26,803 nucleotides of DNA. Source: Mesostigma viride (lineage: Eukaryota > Streptophyta > Mesostigmatophyceae > Mesostigmatales > Mesostigmataceae). The position numbers were made by a program, and so were the translations under genes. Positions 18,738 through 26,715 of this stretch are shown here, one piece after another (the stretch's first letter is position 1; every line of letters starts with the position of its first letter). The stretch spans positions 1 to 26,803 of the forward strand of contig RPFO01000824.1 in assembly GCA_009746045.1 (NCBI GenBank). Direction: 5' to 3'. The notes beneath the pieces are model-generated. The model was not told the origin of the DNA. It did not search any database and saw only the letters and a program-made list of their open reading frames with translations.

Positions 18738-18865
18738 CTTGGGCATGGCTGGCCGTGGGGCGCGGCATGTGTTGGGGTCGTGTCCAGGAAGCCGAACCGC
18801 CCAGCAGCGCCGGCACACTCGAGTCGCCTTGCCGAGGTCCAGCCGCAGCGTGCAGTTGTCCTCGG
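18738..18865 (-). CDS. R3 Gag C-terminal fragment (second half of zinc knuckle)
   Basis: Reads DNCTLRLDLGKATRV, then CRRCWAVRLPGHDPNTC and the UGA. Removing the foldback and one TSD copy joins CERCTGVGHTE (from 19751) to DNC, giving an exact CX2CX4HX4C knuckle in one frame. The downstream CxxC...HxxxxC resembles a second, longer-spaced finger; R4 also has a second CxxC after its knuckle. Confidence 0.8.
18861..18865. repeat. Foldback target-site duplication, left copy (CTCGG)
   Basis: CTCGG precedes the foldback and recurs at 19751-19755 after it. One copy is needed to restore the R3 Gag frame. Confidence 0.85.
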
Positions 18866-19073
18866 AGTTACGTTAAATAGTGCCGGAACCTTTTTGCCGC
18901 CTGAGGCAAATCGGGCCGGAACACTATTTTGCCCGGAATAACCACTTCCGAGCACCCAAGTTAATTCGGCCGAATTAACTTGGGTGCTCGGAAGTGGTTA
19001 TTCCGGGCAAAATAGTGTTCCGGCCCGATTTGCCTCAGGCGGCAAAAAGGTTCCGGCACTATTTAACGTAACT
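18866..19073. repeat. Palindrome P1
   Basis: 208 bp, two arms of 104 bp around the centre TTAATTCGG|CCGAATTAA; I found no mismatch between the arms. Confidence 0.9.
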
Positions 19074-19205
19074 AAAACCTGGCCTCGTGGAGGGGGGACG
19101 AAGAGCCCGAGACATCCGCCTAGGCCGCTAAGCACGCACCACTAAATGCGCCGGAGCTGCCTCAGTGAGGATTCGAACCCCTGACCTCCAAGTTGCACAG
19201 GTTTT
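19074..19205. repeat. Spacer S1 with tRNA-like B box (minus strand)
   Basis: 132 bp beginning AAAACCTGGCC and ending CACAGGTTTT. On the minus strand it has GGTTCGAATCC (19169-19179), an exact match to the pol III B box / tRNA T-loop, followed by CTGAGGCA, like a tRNA 3' acceptor strand. No full cloverleaf was found. Confidence 0.6.
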
Positions 19206-19411
19206 AGTTACGTTAAATAGTGCCGGAACCTTTTGCCGCCTGAGGCAAATCGGGCCGGAACACTATTTTGCCCGGAATAACCACTTCCGAGCACCCAAGT
19301 TAATTCGGCCGAATTAACTTGGGTGCTCGGAAGTGGTTATTCCGGGCAAAATAGTGTTACGGACCGATTTGCCTCAGGCGGCAAAAGGTTCCGGCACTAT
19401 TTAACGTAACT
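19206..19411. repeat. Palindrome P2
   Basis: 206 bp copy of P1, with one T fewer in the T run and two changes in the right arm (GTTACGGACC for GTTCCGGCCC). Confidence 0.9.
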
Positions 19412-19542
19412 AAAACCTGTGCACCTTGGAGGTCAGGGGTTCGAATCCTCACTGAGGCAGCTCCGGCGCATTTAGTGGTGCGTGCTCAGCGGCCTAGGCG
19501 GATGTCTCGGGCTCTTCGTCCCCCTCCACGAGGCCAGGTTTT
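19412..19542. repeat. Spacer S2, inverted copy of S1
   Basis: 131 bp, the reverse complement of S1 with about three differences. The B box is at 19438-19448 on the plus strand. Confidence 0.85.
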
Positions 19543-19750
19543 AGTTACGTTAAATAGTGCCGGAACCTTTTTGCCGCCTGAGGCAAATCGGGCCGGAACA
19601 CTATTTTGCCCGGAATAACCACTTCCGAGCACCCAAGTTAATTCGGCCGAATGAACTTGGGTGCTCGGAAGTGGTTATTCCGGGCAAAATAGTGTTCCGG
19701 CCCGATTTGCCTCAGGCGGCAAAAAGGTTCCGGCACTATTTAACGTAACT
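19543..19750. repeat. Palindrome P3
   Basis: 208 bp copy of P1 with one change beside the centre (GAATGAACT). Confidence 0.9.
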
Positions 19751-19755
19751 CTCGG
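19751..19755. repeat. Foldback target-site duplication, right copy (CTCGG)
   Basis: Identical to 18861-18865; its bases encode part of the Thr-Glu in the R3 knuckle. Confidence 0.85.
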
Positions 19756-20577
19756 TGTGCCCCACGCCGGTGCACCGCTCGCAGACGACCTTCTCCTTGG
19801 GGACACCACCCTGCTGCTGTTGCTGCCTGCCAGTGCCGCCCTCCTGGCGAGGCTGCTTGCCCTGACCGCCTCCCGGCCCGCGTTTGCTGGACGCGTTCTG
19901 GTTGTGCCGACCACCGCGAGCTCGGCGTTTGCCTCCCAACATTCGCACCACGTTGTCGGCCACCGTCGTGGACAGCTGGGTAACAAGAGTGGTCAAGTCC
20001 GACAGAGAAGCTGCTGGCGGGGTCGAGGCAGGCACAGGGTTTACCTGAGCAACTGTCGGCAGCTTGTTGTTGCGCCTGGGGCCGCCCCGGTCCTTGAACA
20101 TCTCTCGGAGGTGCGCCATGGCTGCGTTGAACCGTTTCTGGTCGTCCGGGGTGCCCACTACCACGGAAGAAGCTAGCGCAATTTTCATGCCGAGACCGGC
20201 CTTGACATTGGCACGGCTCTCTGGCGTCAGCCCCAGCGCATCCAGAACTGCGCTGAGTAAATATTCGCTACTCATGTGCTTCAAGACACCCTTGCTCCGG
20301 ACCTGGGCCGCGAATCTGGCCATGTCCGAGCTGAGGTAATTGGGGTCAAGCGACAGGTTGCACACCAGCGCCTGCCCCTCCTTTTCCTCGTCAGGAAAGC
20401 TTGAGGTGTCGAGCACCTCTTGCAGGGCCTTCACTGTGTCGGGCCAGGTCCACGCCTCTTTGCTGGCGTTGATAATGACCCCTCGCACGTCCGCATTACC
20501 CGTAGCCTCGTTGCATACCTCTGACCGGCGCAGCTTGGTGAGGAAAACTGCGTCGGACAGTTCGTTGTAGTCCTGCC
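19751..20577 (-). CDS. R3 Gag, main fragment (N-terminus lost)
   Basis: The open frame extends to 20656, but the first residues lie inside the R4 LTR, so R3 Gag proper begins at about 20577 (WQDYNELSDAVFLTKL). It has a capsid-like helical part (VKALQEVLDTSS, ARFAAQVRSKGVLKHM, EYLLSAVLDALG), a Lys/Arg/Gly/Gln-rich tail with a Gln run, and the first half of a zinc knuckle (VVCERCTGVGHTE) cut by the foldback at 19750. There is no frame change between capsid and knuckle here, unlike R1 and R2. Confidence 0.8.
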
Positions 20578-20958
20578 AGTTAGGAATGAGAAATGAACGA
20601 CGTGATATATTGCTTGAGAACACTGTATGCTGTGAGCAATGAATTGCTTGGTTCATTAGAAAATAGGTTTACCCTTTATCAACGTTCCTCTCACTGGCTG
20701 CGCCGCCAGTGACCGTTGGGTGCAGACCGTTGGCCCGAGGCCGCACGATGACAGGTAGCAGTCTAGTCACTGCATCGTGTGATCACAGATCAATGCACGC
20801 TGCAGTACGGTCCCTATCTAGGATACTCTAGTACCGTCCAATGACAGGACACTACGTATACTGGGTACTGACATCTGTCACGTACCCAGTACCCAAAGTA
20901 CCTATCTAGGGAAACGTATGCGACTCGACTAGCATTCCTATCTGCATAGCCCACGTGG

Positions 20959-20966
20959 TATTTATA
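20959..20966 (-). promoter_or_regulatory. TATA box in R4 LTR
   Basis: TATAAATA on the minus strand within the putative LTR. It would leave a short U3 of about 90 bp, so it is only a candidate. Confidence 0.4.
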
Positions 20967-21029
20967 TTCACATACCAACGTAGGTTTACAAGGCTTATTC
21001 ATACGTTGTATTCACAATGCCTTTGAGAC

Positions 21030-21057
21030 TTAGTCTACAGCAAAGCATGGAGACTAA
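21030..21057. repeat. Hairpin at U3 end of R4 LTR
   Basis: TTAGTCT (21030-21036) pairs with AGACTAA (21051-21057) across a 14-base loop; it overlaps the AACT terminus. Confidence 0.5.
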
Positions 21058-21059
21058 CT

Positions 21060-21432
21060 CCAGTATTGTTTTATTATTTATTTCTTAATGCAGGTCTGCA
21101 CCCCCAACATTATTGTTATTGTTTTTAAGTTGATTAGGGGTACAAAAGAGACATGGCTGGTTGAGCCAGGTTGGTTACAGCTGGCTGTTCTGGCCAGGTG
21201 TTATATTGCACATTAAATAAGGTGTACACAGCTGGCTGGTTTGGCCAGTTATTGAGCACACATTAAGTAAGTGGATACAAAGCTTGTGTCCTCAAGCTGC
21301 AAATGGATACAAATCTGACCTAGCCAGCACTCACACCCCACAACGAATGTGTTGAATTTTATGGCGCCCAGCAGCTATCGCTGTGGTAAGGGGGTGTGGT
21401 GGTTGTGTACTGTGCTATGGCCAGTCATTTAT
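21060..21432 (-). other. R4 3' untranslated region with direct repeat
   Basis: No gene. It contains two diverged 51-bp direct repeats starting ACAGCTGGCTG at 21177 and 21228, and an A-rich stretch (minus strand) beside the LTR that may be the polypurine tract. Confidence 0.55.
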
Positions 21433-21986
21433 TCAAACACTGACTCTGATATCATAGGGGTTCATGTTCTGAAAGAGGAGCTGGTACTGTTGGCCAGCAG
21501 CATCCCGCAGCTTCGTTAGAGCGTCTGCTGGGTTGTCCTCATCATCCACATGAGTCCAGCTGGAAAAATAGGTGGCCTCCTGTTTGAGGATCACCCAATC
21601 CAAGTCAGTGTGGACAGCAGCAGAAACAGATTTCTTGGTTAGAAAACTGATCACAGAGAAGCTGTCAGTGTAGAGATGTGAGATGACATTGCATGTGCTG
21701 CCTGCCTGGGTTTGTAGCCAGGTGAGCATGTGCTGCAGGGAACGAGCATGCAATGCAGCAGACACCACAGCACGACATTCAGCTGAGTTGCTGCTGCCAG
21801 GTTTTCTGCGGTGTAGCCTGCTGTACCAGGAAGTGAGGGACATGTAATCTGACCTGTTGGTGAGAAAAAACAGCCCTGATTCCCGTGCCCCCATCTGATT
21901 GATTGTTCTGCTCTCCATGGAGCTGTCCATGACACATTGGATGTGGATGTCTTCCATCAGATTCAGGCCATGGAGGATGAGGGGGG
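21433..21986 (-). CDS. R4 Pol: RNase H
   Basis: Frame ending at 21433 (first Met 21957). RNase H acidic residues are present: CVMDSSMESR, SNSAECRAVVSA, LYTDSFSV and EDNPADALTK. It matches the R2 RNase H order and spacing. The RT connection upstream is in another frame, joined at a run of seven C (minus strand; plus 21981-21987), where a -1 register change is needed. It is therefore the end of Pol. Confidence 0.82.
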
Positions 21987-22140
21987 GCAGTCATTGACCA
22001 ACTTCCTGATGTGACTGCATTTTATCTTGACTAGAACATCATGGGTGACCCTGCTGATGACAGCTAAGGGAGCCCCACAGATGGCTGACCACCACCCCAG
22101 TTTGCCCTGAACAGTGGCACACATGTGTAAGGGGAGGTAG
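21985..22140 (-). CDS. R4 Pol fragment: RT-RNase H connection
   Basis: The short frame MCATVQGKLGWWSAICG to CSHIRKLVNDCPP matches the R2 stretch ALCPMVRGMVAWVAG. It lies between RT (frame offset at about 22140) and RNase H (offset at 21981-21987). Confidence 0.7.
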
Positions 22141-22480
22141 TTGTCTGCAGCAGATCTAGACAATCTTGGATATATTCTGCAGGAGGAGAGAGAGAGCAGA
22201 CCCACTGATCTGGCTGCCTATGCAGCTGCAACATGATGCCACAGAACTGGATGGGGGTTGTGCTCAATTCCACCTGTTTGCCAATCTCATATGATTCCTG
22301 GACCTGCTGAATAAATGTTTCCACCTCAGCTCTAGGCCCACAAATGAGTTGGTCATCTCCATGCCACACAAAGAACAGCAGTCCAGAGGGGGTGGGTACA
22401 ACAAAAAAGCATGGGTCCAGGTCATCATACGTGGCCTTGAGCTTTTTGAATACTTCCTCTGCTGAGTCTCTGAAAATTTT
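22140..22480 (-). CDS. R4 Pol fragment: RT catalytic box
   Basis: Frame carrying FRDSAEEVFKKLKA, DPCFFVVPTPSGLLFF and the RT catalytic box WHGDDQLICGP (near 22350-22370). As in R2 the motif is HGDD in place of YVDD. It continues the 773-codon frame after a -1 register change at AAAATTTT (about 22473-22480). Confidence 0.8.
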
Positions 22481-24588
22481 GGGGCACTGACAAGCCCTTC
22501 CACCCCAATGTTGATGATAAGGTGGGGCTCATCAATGTAAGGTTTCCACACAGCTGGGGTGTCTACCACGTACACCTTCCCTTTCCACACAGATTCAGCC
22601 TTTTCTGGGTCCCCCCTGAGGAAGGCCCTTTTAATATCAGTGGCTTTGCAGACATAGTCTTGGCCTGCATTGAGGTTGTGGAGGAATAGGGAGAGCATGA
22701 TCCTGAGTGAGGTTTGTTGCAGCCCAGGTGTGTAGGTTTCCCCTTTTGGCAGTGTGGATGTCCCCTTTAATTCTGTGACACATGGTCTGGCATGGAAGAT
22801 TGGGGAGCCCACTTTTTGTGGTTTTTGTTTGAGAACAAATTTTAATCTGAGCTTTTTGGCTCCCTCTGGCACGTCCCATGAAGGGGTGACAGGAGGTTTG
22901 TATTGAGGGTTTTTGGGGTTGGGCAGGACCCATTCCTGCCTGGCTTGGTGGACAATGGCCATCAGCCACTTGGTAAACCCTTTTTGTGTTTTGCATTCTT
23001 GTATGACGTGGGAGATTTGGTGGGGTGAGTGCATGGCTATGTCCCACTTACCCAGCCCAAAGGCTGAGGGATGGAGGAACTGGCTGTGCACTAACTTGTC
23101 CAGATCAGGGATCTCCCCTGGTGCATACTGAGTGTTGACTGCCTTGATGACAGCATCCATACCAGGGACAATACTGGAGAGAGGGATTTTAAAGTGGTCC
23201 AGAGGAACTGCACCCACCCCTGTGACACTGAGCTCATTAGCTGAGATAAGCACCCCAGGATAGGATACAAAAGGTTCCCCCAACAAGGTGTTACCAGAGT
23301 ACCCCTCCACCACCTGGAAGGGTGTCTGAATACCAAGTATAGGGAGCATCACTTGTCCCACTACATCCAGTGAGCTTTGGCCTGAGAAATCCTGCACCCG
23401 TGCCCAAAATGAAGGTGCAATCTCAAGACCAGGGATGGCTTGTGCACTGATCACACTGACCTGTGCCTGAGTGTCTATTGCCAGGGTCCAGGGGTCCTGA
23501 CTAGTGCACACAGCTGAGACTTTTGCCAACCCTTCGGCCACAGCAGCTTGTTGCTTATGTGACCTGTGTAATGCTTGCAAGGCGACTGCCAATCTTGACC
23601 TCAGAGCGGGAGGGTTGGCAGACAATTTGGTGCCTTGGGGCTGAGCTAATGCTTCCAACCCAGCTACCTCGTGCCTGGTTAAGCAATCCCCAGGTTGTGA
23701 AGTGGGCCTGGCTTCACTGAGGGTGGAAGGGTTCACAGAGGGTGCTGTGGTGCTGTCAACAGCAGTAATTGGTGGCTCAGGGCTACTGCTGGGCATGCTG
23801 GAGTTGCCAGATAGAAGTAGTGAGTCCATGCTTAAAGACTCTTCCCCAGGCACGTCTGCCATGGGAGAATAATACTTCTTAATTCTATGACAGCTCACCC
23901 TGTGACGCTTCCCATTGATATTGTGCTTGACCTCCACGGTCTTGCTGTTTTTGGTAAATCCACGGATGGTAACTGGACCTAGCCAAGTTCCAACCTTACC
24001 AAAGCTGTTTTCCTTGTAATAGAGAACTTGATCACCTTTTTGGAATACTGGCCTGGGATGGGTTTTATCTTTTTCTGCCAGTTTTGCTGAGGTTTGTGCA
24101 CGTGCAGTGTTGTACAGTGCTATCACCTCTGGGGGATATACACCTGCCTGCAGGCCTGCTGGGATTACTTCACCCCACTTGGCATGCAAGACAGGTCTCA
24201 TGTTTAGGGTTGTGCACATTTCATGACACCAGAGTGCCCTGTCACAATAGACCCCTGAAGTAGCATCCTTGGAAGGATTTTTGGCTAGTAGGGTTTTGAC
24301 AGATCTGATGGTTCTTTCAATGACCCCCTGACCCTCATGATCTTCCAGCCCAGCAATCTCTATTGCTTCACACCCTTCCAGGTCAGTCAGACAAGAAAAT
24401 TGTTGATCAAGCAAAATTCTGTCAACTGGGTAGAATCTGGGTAAAGCAATCATGAGTGCAACACGTAGCTGCCCTGCAGACATGCCAGGTAGGGGTTCCA
24501 TTACTGTGAACCTGGACCATGAGTCTTTTAGGATCAGGTAGGGTTGGACATCTTTGTTGATGTGCATCACATCCCCCACTATCATGCC
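22478..24588 (-). CDS. R4 Pol: integrase core, protease and reverse transcriptase in one frame
   Basis: The frame runs 24585 to 22264 (773 codons); about the first 703 are real Pol. IN core: D5 (MIVGDVMH), D60 (RILLDQQF), E90 (HEGQGVIERTIRSVK); C-terminal IN at 180-240 (KGDQVLYYKENSFGK). Spacer rich in Ser, Pro and Thr, 240-360. Protease: D371 (LAIDTQAQVSVIS), DFSGQSSLDVVGQ, and NTLLGEPF at 432-439. RT: KKLRLKFVLKQ (577-587), FHARPCVTELKG, YTPGLQQTSLRIML, D650 in ATDIKRAFLRGD, NIGVEGLVSAPK. This is the clearest proof of IN-PR-RT order, because no joint lies between the domains. After residue 703 the frame runs into unrelated codons; RT continues in the -1 frame. Confidence 0.92.
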
Positions 24589-24955
24589 CTAGTGGTGGAA
24601 GGAGTTGCAGTATGCCATTTTTGAGGTTTGGGGCTATTGAACTGACATTCTTGACAGTGTTGTCTAGCCAGTTTTACTGCATTCCTGAGTTGTTTTCCCA
24701 TGCTACTACCCCCCAGCCGTCTGGCCAGTTCCTCAGCCACTGTTTCATGACCCATGGCTAGGTGCAGCTGATGAGCAAGCTCCTTGATATCTATGGAGTT
24801 GTCAACAGTAGGGGTTAGTGCTTTTATGTAAGGTTCCAGTACAGGGTGTTGGGAGGACAGTAAGGTTGCTGCCTCAAAATCAATTATGCCCTGGCTGCCA
24901 TCCCCAATGGTAATGAGATCATCATCCTCAGAGTAAGCAAGGTGAGAGAACTCAC
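24587..24955 (-). CDS. R4 Pol fragment: integrase zinc domain
   Basis: Frame with CEFSHLAYSEDDDLITIGD, FEAATLLSSQHPVLEPY, then the IN zinc domain: ELAHQLHLAMGHE (Hx4H) and ARQHCQECQF (CxxC), ending TPSTTRA at the stop 24582. The core continues one frame back; AGGG at 24587-24590 is the only possible site, since a TAG (24589-24591) closes the new frame upstream and a TGA closes the old one downstream. Confidence 0.82.
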
Positions 24956-25260
24956 ATTTGTTTGGGTAGCGAGGCCTGTTGCACCGGCTGCCTGGAGCTG
25001 GCCAGGTTGTGCCTCGTGTAGTGGCAGCCTGGGCAGAGATCCACATTGTTGCCCAGTGTAGGGTTGTGGTTGCACTGGTTGCGGCTGTGCCCCGTCTGGA
25101 AGCACCTCAGGCACCTGACCCTTCCAGGGTTGCCAGGTTGCCTATTGTTGTTGTTGTTGTTGCCCTGTTGGGGCCGGTTGTTGTTGTTGTTATTGCCCTG
25201 TGAGGGCATGTTGTTGGTATTGTTATTGTTAATTAATCGCAGCTTTTCTTGTTTGTTCAT
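24955..25260 (-). CDS. R4 Gag C-terminal fragment with zinc knuckle
   Basis: 102 codons from ATG 25260 (MNKQEKLRLINNNN). Asn-rich, from GTT/TTG triplet repeats, then the knuckle CLRCFQTGHSRNQC (CX2CX4HX4C) and a second pair CPGCHYTRH. It ends PKQM-UGA at 24952-24954; the IN zinc frame is +1 relative to it, so the UGA here is not followed by Pol in frame. The capsid part is absent, so Gag is truncated. Confidence 0.78.
25144..25234. repeat. GTT/TTG triplet repeat in R4 gag
   Basis: Interrupted runs of (TTG)n on the plus strand that encode the polyasparagine tracts of the R4 Gag fragment. Confidence 0.8.
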
Positions 25261-25270
25261 TGTATTGATT

Positions 25271-25558
25271 GAGAGGACAGTATCTTTGCTGCCTCAAAAC
25301 CCACCATGGTTTGGTAACATTTTCGTTTGTTTGCTTGTAATGAGAGGACAGTAGCTGTGCTGCCTCAACACCAACCATGGTTTGGTAACCGTTTCGTTTG
25401 TTTGTTTGTAGTGAGAGGACAGTAGCTGTGCTGCCTCAACACCAACCATGGCTTGGTAACCGTTTCGTTTGTTTGTTTGTAGTGAGAGGACAGCATCTGT
25501 CTGTGCTGCCTCAACACCAACCATGGTTTGGTAACAGTTTTGTTTGTTTGTTTGTTTT
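25271..25558. repeat. 71-bp tandem repeat, four copies
   Basis: Units start GAGAGGACAG at 25271, 25342, 25413 and 25484, exactly 71 bp apart; the last has a 4-bp insertion. On the minus strand each unit includes GTTGAGGCAGCACAGC and CTACTGTCCTCTC, like the FEAATLLSS codons of the R4 integrase linker, plus an unrelated GTTTGTTTGTTTG part. Confidence 0.9.
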
Positions 25559-25571
25559 CTGTTAGTGTTTC

Positions 25572-25830
25572 TTGTTATTGCCTCCCGGTGCTGCTTGAGC
25601 GTTAGCACCAGCCAGGTCTTTACCCGCAAGTACATGCGTTTGGTAATGGCTTCTGCCACTATGCATGCGTTATTGATTATGTGCGGCGGCTGGGCAAGCT
25701 CCATGTCTAGGGAGTTGACAGCAGTGGGTTTGATTAAGGGCCCTCAGCCCTGACATAGAGAGGATCAACAGTCTCCCTAGAGGGTAGAGGCTGTGCTGCC
25801 AAGAAAGCAACAATCCCTTACACTCATCCC
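25572..25830 (-). pseudogene. Decayed integrase zinc-domain fragment
   Basis: Minus-strand sequence that aligns by eye with 24640-24880 of R4, but in all three frames and with stops: AAQPLPSRETVDPLYVRAEGP against AATLLSSQHPVLEPYIKALTP, VNSLDMELAQ against VDNSIDIKELAHQ, and VAEAITKRM against VAEELARRL. The metal-binding His and Cys are lost. It is a relic of an R3/R4-type element, and the source of the neighbouring 71-bp repeat. Confidence 0.65.
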
Positions 25831-26323
25831 AAATAAAATGGGGAGATCTGCGTTCAAAAGACATGACATTCATTCAGATAACTCACGTTGGGGTGGACGG
25901 TGATACTTGTCTCGTTGCATATGCCGTCCAGCCCAGGCCGCCCACCGCCGGCGATGGGGAAGGCCAGGAGTGCTTTTATCACATAACAGCTGGAGCGTTT
26001 CTATGCTCCTCATGCTGCAGCGATAGCTTTCTGTTTGGTTATGATATGTTGAAAAGATAGCCACCGCTCTTGAGCATTATATCAGAGCATGCATGAGGAA
26101 AGAAAGCAACGGACTTGCTTACGCTGGAAGCCCCAGGGGCCGGCGCGGGGCCGGTGCCTCCTGGGGGGTTGTTTTCCTGCCGCATTGCCGCTGCCATGGC
26201 TGCTCCAGCAGTGGTGCTGCTGTCGCAGCCGCCGGGGAAGAGGGTTGGTCGGTGCCCCGTAGGGGAACCGGCTCCGCCACCGCACTAAATACGGTTCGTA
26301 GGAGACGCGAAATGAGTGAGAAT

Positions 26324-26340
26324 GTTACCCGAGCGGTAAC
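26324..26340. repeat. Short hairpin GTTACC-CGAGC-GGTAAC
   Basis: 6-bp stem, 5-base loop. Function unknown. Confidence 0.5.
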
Positions 26341-26417
26341 GAGGATTCGCACCGTCGATTTTAACATATGTTTCTTTTTTTGCGCCATTTGGCGAGCATC
26401 GACTGGAGCCTGACCTA

Positions 26418-26465
26418 GCGGGGGAATCGTGCGGGGGAATCTTGCGGGGAATCTTGCGGGGAAAA
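26418..26465. repeat. GCGGGGGAATCTT tandem repeat
   Basis: Four units of 12-13 bp (GCGGGGGAATCGT, GCGGGGGAATCTT, GCGGGGAATCTT, GCGGGGAAAAA). G-runs on the plus strand could form a quadruplex or be protein-binding sites. Confidence 0.7.
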
Positions 26466-26695
26466 ATTCCGAACGTGAATTTAGCGAAGTCCTACTACAT
26501 TTTGCTTGGGTTCACGGTACTACAGTTTCGTCACTGAAAATTTTCTGTAGTTGCGTTGGTGTTTCGTACGTTTCGCTGAAATTTTCGTGTTCAGTGCCCA
26601 GATCACAATTTGATCCGGGCGCAAAAATGATTGGCTGTACGGTACGAACCAAAAACGAAATTTTAGTATCTAAGTTCCGCAGCGCTTGCTGAATT

Positions 26696-26715
26696 TGCCC
26701 CGGAAGCCCGGGGCA
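26696..26715. repeat. GC-rich hairpin
   Basis: TGCCCCGG-AAGC-CCGGGGCA: an 8-bp stem and 4-base loop. It is not followed by a T run, so there is no reason to call it a terminator. Confidence 0.6.

Larger units (their letters stand above)
18866..19750. mobile_element. Foldback element built of three palindromes
   Basis: An 885-bp insertion bounded by AGTTACGTTAAA and its complement. It is organised P1-S1-P2-S2-P3: P is a palindrome of about 208 bp and S2 is the inverted copy of S1, so the whole insertion is one imperfect palindrome. No ORF of its own. It splits the R3 zinc knuckle with a 5-bp TSD. It must be moved in trans if it is mobile. Confidence 0.85.
12747..20577 (-). mobile_element. R3: copia-like element broken by four insertions
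   Basis: Minus-strand pieces 20577-19751 (Gag), 18865-17517 (end of Gag and IN) and 13326-12747 (IN tail and PR) form one Gag-Pol when the foldback (885 bp plus TSD) and the hAT (4174 bp plus TSD) are removed; the frame matches across both joints. The 5' end was replaced by R4 at 20578 and the RT side by R1 at 12746. It is the oldest layer. Gag and Pol are again separated by an in-frame UGA. Confidence 0.85.
20578..21059 (-). repeat. Putative 3' LTR of R4
   Basis: 482 bp with plus-strand ends AGTTAG and CTAACT, a perfect 6-bp inverted repeat. Support: R3 Gag homology stops at 20577; an A-rich tract lies just outside 21059 (as a polypurine tract would); the bases before AGTT are CTGG, as TTGG in R2; and a hairpin sits at the U3 end. 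There is no second copy in the window, so the limits are inferred. Confidence 0.6.
20578..25260 (-). mobile_element. R4: copia-like LTR retrotransposon, 3' part
   Basis: Minus-strand element with a putative 3' LTR at 20578-21059, RH, RT, PR, IN and zinc knuckle. The N-terminal part of Gag and the 5' LTR are not found; homology stops at 25260, where an unrelated IN remnant begins. It entered R3 gag; the expected TSD copy on the left is CTGCC (20573-20577), and the right copy is not in the window. Confidence 0.78.

Noticed and set aside
19074-19542. Complete tRNA genes in the spacers
   Set aside because: Only a T-arm and acceptor-like 3' half; no D-arm or anticodon arm fits.
18866-19750. CRISPR array
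   Set aside because: Three repeats with two spacers, but the spacers are inverted copies of each other, the repeats are about 208-bp palindromes, and the context is a eukaryotic retroelement.
20578-20656. Start codon at 20656 as the true start of R3 Gag
   Set aside because: Those codons lie in the putative R4 LTR; Gag-like sequence begins only at 20577.
22473-22480. CCAAAATTTTC as a classical -1 slippery site in R4 RT
   Set aside because: It does not fit X-XXY-YYZ in the zero frame, and recoding inside RT would make no sense; a lost base is more likely.
25294-25704. 136-codon minus-strand ORF across the 71-bp repeat
   Set aside because: The frame is open because of the repeat; it mixes integrase remnants in wrong frames with GTTTG repeats.
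26093-26413. 106-codon plus-strand ORF at the right end
   Set aside because: No recognisable domain, low-complexity Arg/Gly/Ala composition, no splice or start support.
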